Positions 24,199 through 35,918 of a stretch of DNA of 64,000 nt are shown here, piece by piece. Source of the DNA: Bradyrhizobium diazoefficiens (GTDB lineage Bacteria; Pseudomonadota; Alphaproteobacteria; Rhizobiales; Xanthobacteraceae); contig NZ_JAENXS010000003.1 of NCBI RefSeq assembly GCF_016612535.1, forward strand, positions 248,001-312,000. Direction: 5' to 3'. The translations under genes and the position numbers were made by a program. Every line of letters begins with the position of its first letter. The stretch's first letter is position 1. A model generated the notes under the pieces. The model was not told the origin of the DNA and made no database searches. It worked only from the letters and a program-made list of their open reading frames with translations.

Positions 24199-24330
24199 AT
24201 GTTGCGTCGATGTGGCCTGTTATTTTGCCTCGCCGCGCTCGGTCTGGCGCTGAACGGTTGCACCGGGTGCGGCCCGATCTGGGACGACTGGCTTCATGGG
24301 CCGAAATCGTGCAGATCGGATCGGCTTTAG
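24199..24330 (+). CDS. Very small lipoprotein
   Basis: The 43-residue ORF starts at ATG 24199 and encodes a lipoprotein signal peptide with lipobox L-N-G-C (LGLALNGCTGCGPIWDDW). The mature part is only about 24 residues with three cysteines. It is upstream of the secreted DPWGG protein on the same strand. The signal peptide and start context support it; the short length makes it less certain. Function unknown. Confidence 0.6.
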   Translation: MLRRCGLLFCLAALGLALNGCTGCGPIWDDWLHGPKSCRSDRL

Positions 24331-24406
24331 CGGATTGAAGCGGCGGTTTGAGCCGTGAAGAAGGACAGGGTGCGGCATCCGCCCCTCGATGATCAAGGAG
24401 TGAGTA

Positions 24407-24703
24407 ATGAAGCTTTTCCGTATGGCGGCGGTGCTGACGGTGCTGGCTGGACCGGCCCTCGCGCAGGAGGCGCCCCATATCAATCTGCTGCAGGATGGCC
24501 CGTCCAAGACCGACGACGAAAAGGCCGCGGATGCAGCGCGTGACAGGGCCTACAAGGAGACGCTGAAGAAGATTCCGGATGCCAAGGCGTCCAACGATCC
24601 CTGGGGCGGAATGCGCGCCGATCCGCCAAAGCAGCCCGCGCCGAAGGCCTCGGCTGCCACCAGCGCGCCGAAGAAGACCAAGGCCGGTACGGCCGCCAAT
24701 TGA
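24407..24703 (+). CDS. Small secreted protein of the DPWGG family
   Basis: The 98-residue product has a signal peptide (MKLFRMAAVLTVLAGPALA) and starts after AAGGAG. The mature part carries a central helix (DDEKAADAARDRAYKETLKKIPDAK, in parts), the motif NDPWGGMR, and a low-complexity tail of P, A, K and T. It shares the YKxxLxxIPxxKxxxDPWGGxR motif with the product of 20448-20681, which sits next to a quinoprotein dehydrogenase. Function unknown; a periplasmic structural or carrier role is only a guess. Confidence 0.82.
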   Translation: MKLFRMAAVLTVLAGPALAQEAPHINLLQDGPSKTDDEKAADAARDRAYKETLKKIPDAKASNDPWGGMRADPPKQPAPKASAATSAPKKTKAGTAAN

Positions 24704-24801
24704 CCATGGCTCCGGAGGCGGACGACGCCGCCTTTCGGGACTCCCCTTTGCCCGGCCCGGATCCTACATTCCCTCGCAGTGTTGCGTTGAGGAGGCAGGA
24801 T

Positions 24802-25056
24802 ATGGCGGACCGCCCGCGGGACCTCGCCGAGCGGATGGCGCGCCGGCGCAAGCAGGCCGCCGGATCGGGCGACAAGGCTGCCGACGGCTATCTGCGCGAG
24901 AGCTTCACCTTGCCGCGCGCCGCCGCACGGGCGAGAGCGCGGGCCTTCTTCGTGCGCTATCCCAAGGCGGGCTATATGAGCGAGGTCGAGACTTGGCGCG
25001 AATTGCCCGGCGGCGACATCGAATTCACCATGCGGCGGCTGCCCAGTGCCGACTAG
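24802..25056 (+). CDS. Small conserved hypothetical protein
   Basis: The product is 84 residues, starting at ATG 24802 with AGGAGG six bases upstream. An arginine/alanine-rich N-terminus (LAERMARRRKQAAGSGDKAADGYLRESFTLPRAAARARARAFF, parts) leads to RYPKAGYMSEVETWRELPGGDIEFTMRR, which looks like a small alpha-beta unit. It is cytoplasmic. I know it only as a recurrent hypothetical of this group and assign no function. Confidence 0.75.
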   Translation: MADRPRDLAERMARRRKQAAGSGDKAADGYLRESFTLPRAAARARARAFFVRYPKAGYMSEVETWRELPGGDIEFTMRRLPSAD

Positions 25057-25078
25057 CCCAGGCCGGGCTCTCGACGAT

Positions 25079-25267
25079 TCAGGCCGTCTTGCGGCCGATG
25101 GCCTTCAACTCCCGATCGATGCGTAGCTGCACGCGACGGATCGCCAGAAGGTCGATCTTCGTCTCGGTCTTGCCGGTCCTGGTTTCGTCGCCGATCCGGA
25201 ACTGCCACTGCCAGACGCCCGGGATCGCCGTCTTTCCAACCGTGAACTCAACGCCCCTGTGATTCAT
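25079..25267 (-). CDS. Small conserved hypothetical protein
   Basis: The 62-residue product starts at ATG 25265-25267 after a strong GGAGGTGA site. It contains the pattern VEFTVGKTAIPGVWQWQFRIGDE, then TETKIDLLAIRRVQLRIDRELK, a small beta hairpin followed by a helix. It is convergent with the gene at 24802. Function unknown. Confidence 0.72.
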   Translation of the reverse strand: MNHRGVEFTVGKTAIPGVWQWQFRIGDETRTGKTETKIDLLAIRRVQLRIDRELKAIGRKTA

Positions 25268-25852
25268 GGTCACCTCCACGATTCACTTGCCATGTCAGAG
25301 TAACATGTTGGGCGTCACATTATTCCCTCGACAAGCAAAATTTTGTCGTTAAGTCGTGGATAGTTCATCGGAATCCAGCAAGCGCGTGCAGTTCGAAACA
25401 AGCGAAATCGGATTCCGAAAGATGGAACCGGTGGACGTGTTCTCACGCGCCTCGGCCGCTCGGCCAGGAACTCTGTTCATGGTCGGAGAACCACGGACAA
25501 ATACGCAAGAAGCAGGCGCGATGGATCGATGCTTCCCGCGCAAGAAAAAACCCCGCCAGGGGAGAGCCGGGCGGGGCGAGTGGTCTATTGGAGGCTGAGG
25601 TGCTGGGCTGCAACACCATAGCCAGACGACCGTAGTCCGCTCAGCTTACGACAGCCTGACAGAAGCGGGGCGGATCGGATCGCAAGTCGAATCCGCGCCA
25701 AACTTTGCGAGCCTTGCGGCAACGTCGAGAGCCTCTCTCACGTCCCAATTCAGACATCGCCGCGCACAACTTCAGACACATCCGTTGGCGACACTTTGCG
25801 GGCACGGCGAAGCCATGGGGGAAACGTGGCGCGCTGCTAGCGGGGTGGCATC
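25268..25852. other. 585-base gap without a convincing gene
   Basis: An open frame at 25356-25598 has no ribosome site and no protein-like pattern. The only strong signal is a minus-strand terminator hairpin at 25545-25576, which has no coding gene before it on that strand. The stretch 25577-25700 could therefore encode a small RNA read on the minus strand. Confidence 0.5.
25545..25576 (-). terminator. Rho-independent terminator of an unexplained minus-strand transcript
   Basis: On the minus strand, CCCCGCC and GGCGGGG form a 7-bp GC stem followed by six T residues. No minus-strand gene ends before it; the nearest upstream one (26039-26206) is more than 460 bases away. Confidence 0.65.
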
Positions 25853-25942
25853 ATGGACAAGGTAGAGCGGTCATTCGCCGCCGCGACGGCGGCTGGCTTC
25901 GTGGTCTTGGTCATCGGCATCGTGCTGCTCGCGCTGATGTAG
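25853..25942 (+). CDS. Candidate 29-residue single-span membrane protein
   Basis: The ORF MDKVERSFAAATAAGFVVLV and then IGIVLLALM has a charged N-terminus and one hydrophobic helix that runs to its end, like known bacterial small membrane proteins. GGGGTGG precedes the ATG. It is too short for normal gene callers. Support is composition and start context only. Confidence 0.42.
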   Translation: MDKVERSFAAATAAGFVVLVIGIVLLALM

Positions 25943-26038
25943 CGGCGCTAAGAGGTCGCGTTGCGGGCGAACGTCCCGCAAGATGCGAGAACAACCCCAT
26001 GCACAGTAGGTAAATGCCGGTTTCGCCTGACCGTTTTC

Positions 26039-26206
26039 CTAGTGCACCTTGATCCCGTCCAGCGGCAAATGGAGATCGGCGGCGCGCTCCGCGCGGTCCC
26101 TCTTGCGGAACTCGCTTTCCTTGCGTTCGAACTTCAGCATCTCCTCGAGTGCCGTCTCGCGCAGGAGATTGCGGCTGATGGCATCGTGCTGCGTGTTTTC
26201 CGTCAT
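26039..26206 (-). CDS. Small charged hypothetical protein
   Basis: The 55-residue product starts at ATG 26204-26206, with GGGGAT upstream. It is strongly charged and predicted helical (RNLLRETALEEMLKFERKES, then EFRKRDRAERAADLHLPLDGIKVH), and could form a short coiled coil. It is cytoplasmic. Function unknown. Confidence 0.6.
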   Translation of the reverse strand: MTENTQHDAISRNLLRETALEEMLKFERKESEFRKRDRAERAADLHLPLDGIKVH

Positions 26207-26403
26207 GACCCGATCCCCATTGTGCCGGCCCCGTTCCAAGTCGGCAGCCGCTGAAAGGTTCAGTGCCGCAGGATTGCGGAAAGATGACGGCGCGGCCTTG
26301 ATGCGCGTCATTTTTGGGGCGAGAAGAGCGGCCTCACGTTTTGCGGAGGGGAGGGCCGCTGGTTGCTTTCGTGCTATCGTGCCGTATCAAACCGGAGATG
26401 GCC

Positions 26404-26583
26404 ATGGGCTTTTGGCTGTTCGTCATCATCTCGATTGCATCGATCCCGCTCGCGGGCGCGATGGCGCGCGAGCGCAACCGGTCGTCGAAGAGGTGGGTTG
26501 GGATCGCCGTCGCGGTCGGTCCCCTGGCGCCTCTGGTGCTGCTGATCCTCGGCGATGCGACGAACCCGGCCTCCGCCAGCTGA
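26404..26583 (+). CDS. Small two-helix membrane protein
   Basis: The 59-residue product starts at ATG 26404; GGAG lies 7 bases upstream, while the ATG at 26398 is too close to it. Two hydrophobic helices (FWLFVIISIASIPLAGAMA and WVGIAVAVGPLAPLVLLIL) are separated by a basic loop RERNRSSKR. Function unknown. Confidence 0.65.
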   Translation: MGFWLFVIISIASIPLAGAMARERNRSSKRWVGIAVAVGPLAPLVLLILGDATNPASAS

Positions 26584-26590
26584 GGCGGGC

Positions 26591-26821
26591 TCATCCCCGC
26601 TTCTCTGCGCTGATGTGCAGAACGTACAGGGTGTTTCGAAATTCGTCCGCGACTTCCATCCGCCAGTCGCGATCGGGCGTTAGCTTCCCATCAAGACCCT
26701 GCAGCATCTGCCCGGCCGTCTCGGTGGCTTCCCGCCACGCGGCATACCGGTCGGGCAGTTCTTCGCCCTCTCGGTCGACCTCATGGCGCTCGTGGATCAC
26801 ATGAAAAAAGTATCGCGGCAT
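26591..26821 (-). CDS. DUF6894-type small protein
   Basis: The 76-residue product begins MPRYFFHVI and carries D-x-E-G-x-E-L-P-D followed by AAWREATETAGQML, the pattern of the very common rhizobial DUF6894 family. These are short cytoplasmic proteins of unknown function, often present in many paralogues in one genome. It is convergent with the gene at 26404, with seven bases between the stops. Confidence 0.82.
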   Translation of the reverse strand: MPRYFFHVIHERHEVDREGEELPDRYAAWREATETAGQMLQGLDGKLTPDRDWRMEVADEFRNTLYVLHISAEKRG

Positions 26822-26951
26822 GGGATCTTAAAGAGCCATGGATTGCCATTGTTCCTCAGTCGGCGACGGCCTGCCTCGCGTCCTCCGCGCGTTCTGGATC
26901 GGGAGACGGGGCGGCTTGAGGGGTGGTTGCTTGTCGGCCATGTCGCGAACG

Positions 26952-27152
26952 TTAAATGGGTGGCATCAATCCGGGAGACCGTAGCCACTCGCTCATGTGC
27001 GAGCCGGTTTCGGCTTGCCGGGCTCTGCGGATCAGGTCGTCCCGGGCCGCACCAGGTGGGAGCGACTTGGCTTCATCACGTAGCCGCTTTGCTTCGGCGG
27101 CCAAACGTTCTTCGAGGGATATGGTTTGCTTGAACCGGCGGCGATGCTTCAT
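26952..27152 (-). CDS. Small conserved helical protein
   Basis: The 66-residue product (start ATG 27150-27152, GAGG upstream) contains SLEERLAAEAKRLRDEAKSL, then PPGAARDDLIRRARQAETGSHMSEWLRSPGL (parts). I recognise this pattern as a frequent Bradyrhizobium hypothetical with many paralogues. It is cytoplasmic and mostly helical. Function unknown. Confidence 0.75.
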   Translation of the reverse strand: MKHRRRFKQTISLEERLAAEAKRLRDEAKSLPPGAARDDLIRRARQAETGSHMSEWLRSPGLMPPI

Positions 27153-27315
27153 GACGGGCCTCATGCATACGGGTCCTAACCGTAGGAATTTGCGGTCAAA
27201 ATCTTAATCCGCGTCGATTTGTTCCGTCATTAACAAATGCTTGAAATCAGGCCACTGCCGTTTCAGACCAGGCCATCCGTGGACGGAAACAGGCCGATAC
27301 CTAACTCTGGGTGCT

Positions 27316-27351
27316 GTCCTAATTCGGACATTCGCAATTCTGAATTAGGAC
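27316..27351. repeat. Perfect 10-bp inverted repeat
   Basis: GTCCTAATTC at 27316-27325 pairs with GAATTAGGAC at 27342-27351 around a 16-base loop. The right arm recurs at about 27780, in direct orientation. Confidence 0.7.
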
Positions 27352-27413
27352 ACTTTGTTTTGTGACAGGGAGATGGCAATGAGTTGCGCAGCGTAGAGTA
27401 CGCGCCGCTCACG

Positions 27414-27454
27414 AAAGGTCCTCAGCCGGTCAGCCCCGGGCTGGGGACCTTTTC
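27414..27454 (+). terminator. Strong orphan terminator-like hairpin
   Basis: AAAGGTCCTCAGCC pairs with GGCTGGGGACCTTT (one mismatch) and is followed by T residues. It works on paper in both directions, as an A run lies on the other side. No gene ends directly before it. Confidence 0.6.
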
Positions 27455-27982
27455 GCGTCGGAAGCAAAAATGCCGCCCGCTTAAATGGTGCGCGAGCGGC
27501 GGCTTCCAGCCCCGGGAGGGAGATTGTAAAATCCCGATGTCAATGTGTCGGCATGTGGCGTGCCAAGGTTCAATGCCCCGAAGCGAGACAAGTCGCGAAG
27601 GCAGATCAGCACACTTCACTGTTCCGGTACTGGAACACCGTAGTTCACCGGAATCCACATTTGGCAGTAACCGAGTAGAAATACGTAGGCCGGGGCTGGC
27701 ATTTCATCCCGAACAAGATTTCAACCGGCAAGGGGTCGCTGCGAGGCGGCCCCTTCTGATTCCGATAATCGCAGAGGGGAATTAGGACACTGCTCAACTC
27801 CGGGTACTGGCCGAAATAGGACAATCGCGAAGGGGAATTAGGGCACTGGGAAATTTACGGGTGGTATTGGGAACGACGGCCGGATTGCCAAGTTTTCCCG
27901 ATGCCCTTCCCCAAGGGTGACCCCAAGTCGGCGCCAGCTCCATCGCCCCCCAAGTCGGGAGCTGGGGCCATTTCTCGCGAAG

Positions 27983-28022
27983 CCCCAGCCACGCCAACCC
28001 CACACTCGGCTGGGGTCTTTTT
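27983..28022 (+). terminator. Rho-independent terminator, orphan
   Basis: CCCCAGCC and GGCTGGGG form an 8-bp stem with a 17-base loop, followed by TCTTTTT. No coding gene precedes it on the plus strand, so it may end a small RNA. Confidence 0.65.
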
Positions 28023-28133
28023 GCGCATTCGCAGGGGGTTAGGACTACGTCTCTGTGATTTTGAGGATTATTCCCCGCCCGGGCTGCCGCCGCCGCCCGA
28101 TCAGAAATGAAAGAGGCCGACCACTGAGGCGCC

Positions 28134-28355
28134 TTACTCGACCCCAAGCTCTTTGATGGTGAGGGCCGATAGTTGCTTCGCTTCACGAACGCCGCGCTGG
28201 GCTAATTCGATAACCTTTCTTGCGACCATCTCTGTAATTGGGTCATTGCGGTCAACCAGGTTGAGCGCGCGCAAAGTGCGCTCATAGGCGTCCGTCAAAA
28301 TCGCTATTTCCTCCGGGCCCAACGGAGAGTTTTGTAACAAGCGATAGATTGCCAT
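28134..28355 (-). CDS. Small conserved hypothetical protein
   Basis: The 73-residue product starts at ATG 28353-28355 with GGAACC upstream. It is helical and acidic (LGPEEIAILTDAYERTLRAL, NDPITEMVARKVIELAQRG, then VREAKQLSALTIKELG). I recall similar proteins as recurrent hypotheticals in this genus. It is divergent from recA. Function unknown. Confidence 0.72.
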   Translation of the reverse strand: MAIYRLLQNSPLGPEEIAILTDAYERTLRALNLVDRNDPITEMVARKVIELAQRGVREAKQLSALTIKELGVE

Positions 28356-28467
28356 TTTGAGGTTCCAGCGCCAGTTCCATTATGGCCCCGGAACTCAAGT
28401 CAGACCACTGCGAAATTCAACTTAGGCCATTAGGGGGCAAAACAGGCCAGCGCCGGACTTCGCAAAA

Positions 28468-28482
28468 GAACATATTGCGAAC
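28468..28482. promoter_or_regulatory. LexA (SOS) box of recA
   Basis: GAACATATTGCGAAC fits the alphaproteobacterial SOS box GAAC-N7-GAAC (the reverse of GTTC-N7-GTTC) exactly. It lies 93 bases upstream of the recA start, a normal position for LexA control of recA. A further GAAC half site follows at 28486. Confidence 0.88.
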
Positions 28483-28575
28483 CTAGAACAAATAGTGTAC
28501 ATTGCTTTTATCGACGACCCGCCGCGCCAATCGTTTGTCCCGCACCCGAATCCTCGCCATAAGGAGCACGACCCA

Positions 28576-29664
<1,089 letters not shown>

Positions 29665-29695
29665 GCCTCGACCGGTAAAAGTTTTTCGCGAGGAG

Positions 29696-29746
29696 CGGGC
29701 GCTGAGGACGTTGAGTTGCCGACGTCGTCAGTGCCCGTTTCGTTTT
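29696..29746 (+). terminator. recA terminator
   Basis: CGGGCGCTGAGGACGT (29696-29711) pairs with ACGTCGTCAGTGCCCG (29722-29737) over 14 of 16 positions, followed by TTTCGTTTT. It separates recA from the next three genes. Confidence 0.8.
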
Positions 29747-29770
29747 GCGTTGTCGTGATCGGGTGGTGCG

Positions 29771-30757
29771 ATGAAGCGTCTGATCTTGACCAGTGCGTCC
29801 GGCGCTGATCTCGCCAAATCGAAGCTGGCCGAGATCGTCGTTCTTTTCTGTTTTCGTTTCACATGGGGGCCGCTGCCTTCGCCGAAATATCTCTCGGCCT
29901 ATTTCGGAGCGGAGTCAGAGACGCTCAAACCGGGCGATCACTGGTCGGATTGGGGCACAAAATGGCCTCCTGCGTTTAAGGATCTCAGGAATCTGCCGTT
30001 CGCCGATTTTTGCGAGCGCTATGACGAGATCGAGCTTTGGTTTGACCCTGGCCCCGAGGACCAATTGCAGCTGATTTGTCTGCTCGACTATCTCAGTTCA
30101 TATCCCAAGCTGTTGCAAAAGCTTAAATTGCGCCTGCTGTCGTACGACCTGTTCGAGGTGAGAGACAAGGTATCCAAAAGGGGCGCGTCGCATATCCACA
30201 CCGTGGATGTGCAGGCCCGCGAACTCAATACCGCCAGAATGGCTTGGCAGGCCTATTGCGCACCGACGCCCGAGGCGTGCGTTGATCTTGTTCACTGCGA
30301 TCTGAGCGCCTTGCTGATGCTGCGGCCGGCGTTGCTCGATCTGTTGGCAGAGCTGCCGTCACCATCGACGGGCCTTGGCGCGACCGAGATGCGATTCCTC
30401 GAACTCCTCGCCAGAGGATTTGCGAACACGAACGCGTTGTTCCATCTGCGCTCGCAACGGCGCACATATGTATTCGGAGAATTCGAGTTGGGTTCGTTGC
30501 TGGAGGGGCTCGCGCTTGGCCCCAGGCCCGCGGTGGCCGGCTTGGGCGACGAACTATGCACGATCGACCATACGAATTTGATGGCGCGGCACGAAGTTTA
30601 TCTCCGCAGCCGCCTTTCGCTCACTGAGTTTGGCAAGGCCGTCCTGGCCCATCAGGAGGATTTCAGCCGCCACAATCCGATCGATCGCTGGTGGGGCGGC
30701 ACACGACTGACCAACGATCGGCTGTGGCGTTTCGGCCATGCTCTGACGAAGCCTTGA
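29771..30757 (+). CDS. Uncharacterised protein, copy 1 of a tandem family (DUF1835-like)
   Basis: The product is 328 residues. The N-terminal half begins MKRLILTSASGADLAKSK and has the phrase FRFTWGPLPSP, then GDHWSDW and DEIELWFDPGPEDQLQLICLLDYL, which resembles the DUF1835 domain. The C-terminal half ends in a very conserved block SRLSLTEFGKAVLAHQEDFS, then RHNPIDRWWGGTRLTNDRLWR. Between them, PSPSTGLGATEMRFLELLARG looks like a winged-helix start. Copies 2 and 3 follow directly. No signal peptide or membrane helix. It is cytoplasmic and its function is unknown. Confidence 0.82.
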   Translation: MKRLILTSASGADLAKSKLAEIVVLFCFRFTWGPLPSPKYLSAYFGAESETLKPGDHWSDWGTKWPPAFKDLRNLPFADFCERYDEIELWFDPGPEDQLQLICLLDYLSSYPKLLQKLKLRLLSYDLFEVRDKVSKRGASHIHTVDVQARELNTARMAWQAYCAPTPEACVDLVHCDLSALLMLRPALLDLLAELPSPSTGLGATEMRFLELLARGFANTNALFHLRSQRRTYVFGEFELGSLLEGLALGPRPAVAGLGDELCTIDHTNLMARHEVYLRSRLSLTEFGKAVLAHQEDFSRHNPIDRWWGGTRLTNDRLWRFGHALTKP

Positions 30758-30768
30758 GGCGCGCGAAC

Positions 30769-31301
30769 ATGACGCGGCTGATGATCACGACAGACTCGTC
30801 TCTCGCCGGCGCCATTCAACAGGCGGGCCTTGCTGACCTCGTCATTGCGATCGAGCGCCGGCTGGTCTGGGGACCGTTGCCGTCCGCTGCGGAGCGCGAT
30901 GCATTCTTCGCGCCGCGTACGACGCAGCCCCGAGGGCTTCATTGGCTCGACGTCAGCCTTTCGATGTCTTTCCGGGTCATCAGAAACGCAACGAGCGGTA
31001 CGTGTACGGATATTGGGAAGCCGGAGCTTTGCTTGATGGGCTTGCGCGGTGCGAAAGGCCAGCGGTGTCAGGGCTGGATGAAGGTCCGTTTTCCCTGGAC
31101 ATGCATGACAATCCAAGCCGCCTCCAGCGATACAAGCAATCCCGATTGTCGCTGACCGAGTTCGGCAAGGCGGTGCTGGGAGGCGACGAGAATTTTCGCC
31201 GGCACAACCGGATTGATCGCTGGTGGGGCGGCACTCACCTGACCAACGATCGGCTCTGGCGATGGGACCCCGAAACTCGCTCGCTGATCGCGCCTGGCTG
31301 A
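30769..31301 (+). pseudogene. Copy 2 of the tandem family, internally deleted and frameshifted
   Basis: The ATG at 30769 opens a typical N-terminus (MTRLMITTDSSLAGAIQQAG, then RRLVWGPLPSAAERDAFF), but after about 60 residues the family pattern stops. The C-terminal block resumes in another frame (RYVYGYWEAGALLDGLA, SRLSLTEFGKAVLGGDENF, RHNRIDRWWGGTHLTNDRLWRWD) and ends at 31301. About 450 bases of a full copy are missing, and the join near 30950-30990 is out of frame. It lies 11 bases after copy 1. Confidence 0.85.
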
Positions 31302-31358
31302 TACACACATGTGGGCTCCAGATATTCCTGTATTGCGTCCCCACTTTGAGAGGCAATC

Positions 31359-32333
31359 GTGTCCCATTTGATCCTGACGACGAACGATCGCGCGGAGAAT
31401 ACGCTTCGTCAGTCGCGCCTCGCGAACGTCGTGCTCGGATTCTATCCACGCTTCGTCTGGAGGAAATTGCCTTCCGAGGAGCGGCTTTTGGTGGGGCTGG
31501 AGCGCCGATCGGCAAAGCACTGCAATCCCGGCGATCATTGGCTCGATGACGTTTGTCGCGACTCGCTGGAGGGGTTCGGGACGCGCGATATCGGTTTGTT
31601 CGAGTTGTGTGCGAAGTTCGACTCAATCGACATTTGGACCGATCCTCTGCCTAATGATCAGCTCGTGCTTGTCTGGCTGCTGGACCTGCTTCGCCCCTAC
31701 AAGGAGATCACGACGAAGCTGAGTCTGGTGCATACGGATGACAAGGCTGAAAACTATGCGCCGGAATCTGTCGCAAAATGGAAGCTGCCAACTTTCAAGG
31801 TAACCGACAATCATCTGGCGACGGCAAGCCGCGCCTGGCGAGCCTACCGAGCTGAAACGCCAGAACCCTGTTTCAATCTGCTGATGACGGATCTGATGAC
31901 TCTGCCGAGACTTCGATCGGCGCTCATTGCGTTGCTTGAAGAACTTCCGGACAGCGTGACGGGCCTAGGTGCCACCGAAATGGATATTCTGGACTTTGTG
32001 AACGATGGGCACACCGACCCCAAGCGTATCACCGAGGCGAGGTGGATGCGCGATGTGTTCGACGAAAATGACGCGGGCGATGCGTTGCTCGAATTGGGGG
32101 CACATTCGGCGCCGGCAGTGCTGTTGGGCGATCCGGCGTTCAACAACGAGGACCGCTACTTCGGCAGGAGCGAGTGGAAGGTCACGCTGACCGAACTCGG
32201 GCGTTCGATCTTCGCGCGCGAAGACGATATGTGGCGCCACAACCAAATCAATCGCTGGTGGGGCGGTACTGAGCTGATCAGCGAGCGGCTGTGGCGATGG
32301 GATCGCGAGAGCCGATCGTTGGTTGCACCTTAG
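31359..32333 (+). CDS. Uncharacterised protein, copy 3 of the tandem family (DUF1835-like)
   Basis: The product is 324 residues from a GTG start with GAGAGG upstream. It has the same layout as copy 1: MSHLILTTNDRAENTLRQS, FVWRKLPSEE, GDHWLDD, DSIDIWTDPLPNDQLVLVWLLDLL, then VTGLGATEMDILDFVNDG and the end block VTLTELGRSIFAREDDMW, RHNQINRWWGGTELISERLWRWD. Identity to copy 1 is moderate, so the duplication is old. It ends at the edge of the 180-bp tandem repeats. Function unknown. Confidence 0.82.
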   Translation: MSHLILTTNDRAENTLRQSRLANVVLGFYPRFVWRKLPSEERLLVGLERRSAKHCNPGDHWLDDVCRDSLEGFGTRDIGLFELCAKFDSIDIWTDPLPNDQLVLVWLLDLLRPYKEITTKLSLVHTDDKAENYAPESVAKWKLPTFKVTDNHLATASRAWRAYRAETPEPCFNLLMTDLMTLPRLRSALIALLEELPDSVTGLGATEMDILDFVNDGHTDPKRITEARWMRDVFDENDAGDALLELGAHSAPAVLLGDPAFNNEDRYFGRSEWKVTLTELGRSIFAREDDMWRHNQINRWWGGTELISERLWRWDRESRSLVAP

Positions 32334-32829
32334 TTACGCGTCCAGACCGTAGGGTGGATTAGCCGAAGGCGTAATCCACCACTGTTCTTCTCCGCGGATG
32401 CTGAACTGGTGGGTTACGCTGGCGGACTGCGCTTTGCGCAGCCGCGCGCTAACCCACCCTACGAAGCCGTTACTCCGCCGCTTCCGCGTAATCGCTCACC
32501 GGCGGGCACTTAGGTACACGTCCAGACCGTAGGGTGGATTAGCCGAAGGCGTAATCCACCACTGTTCTTCTCCGTGGATGCTGAACTGGTGGGTTACGCC
32601 GGCGGACTGCGCTTCGCGCAGCCGCGCGCTAACCCACCCTACGCAGCCGTCACTCCGCCGCTTCCGCGTAATCGCTCACCGGCGGGCACTTAGGTACACG
32701 TCCAGACCGTAGGGTGGATTAGCCGAAGGCGTAATCCACCACTGTTCTTCTCCGTGGATGCTGAACTGGTGGGTTACGCCGGCGGACTGCGCTTCGCGCA
32801 GCCGCGCGCTAACCCACCCTACGCAGCCG

Positions 32830-35697
<2,868 letters not shown>

Positions 35698-35812
35698 GGG
35701 TCCTCGCTTTAGGTCATCTGTCGTCGCCATCGTCCGCCTTGTGCGCACTTGCGCACTGGGGCGGCGCAATCGCGTATGCGGATCACGTTCCTTCGGCATA
35801 TGAGCCACAGCC

Positions 35813-35897
35813 CGTCATGCCCGGGATTGTCCCGGGCATCCACGTTCTTCCCGCCGCGAGAAGGCCGTGGATGGCCGGGACAAGCCCGGCCATGACG
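35813..35897. repeat. Dispersed palindromic repeat inside the gcv operon
   Basis: CGTCATGCCCGGGATTGTCCCGGGCATCCACG (left) pairs with CGTGGATGGCCGGGACAAGCCCGGCCATGACG (right), read only by parts. Each half is itself a hairpin. This type is common between genes in Bradyrhizobium and may adjust gcvP expression relative to gcvT and gcvH. Confidence 0.75.
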
Positions 35898-35918
35898 ATG
35901 TGGAGAGTTCGCTTCATC

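Larger units (their letters stand above)
27153..28133. other. Non-coding region with hairpins and short repeats
   Basis: About 980 bases without a believable gene; the open frames 27384-27785 (+) and 27794-28186 (-) lack start signals and protein-like patterns. It holds an inverted repeat (27316-27351), two strong terminator-like hairpins (27414-27454 and 27983-28022) and a hairpin near 27471-27503. It also holds a repeated phrase GAATTAGGACACT (27342 and 27780) with a variant GAATTAGGGCACT (27835). It may be a remnant of a lost element or may carry small RNAs. Confidence 0.5.

Noticed and set aside
25356..25598. 80-codon plus-strand frame
   Set aside because: No ribosome site, and it reads through the minus-strand terminator hairpin; no recognisable pattern.
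27794..28186. 130-codon minus-strand frame in the hairpin-rich gap
   Set aside because: No start signal and a low-complexity translation; it runs across a strong terminator.
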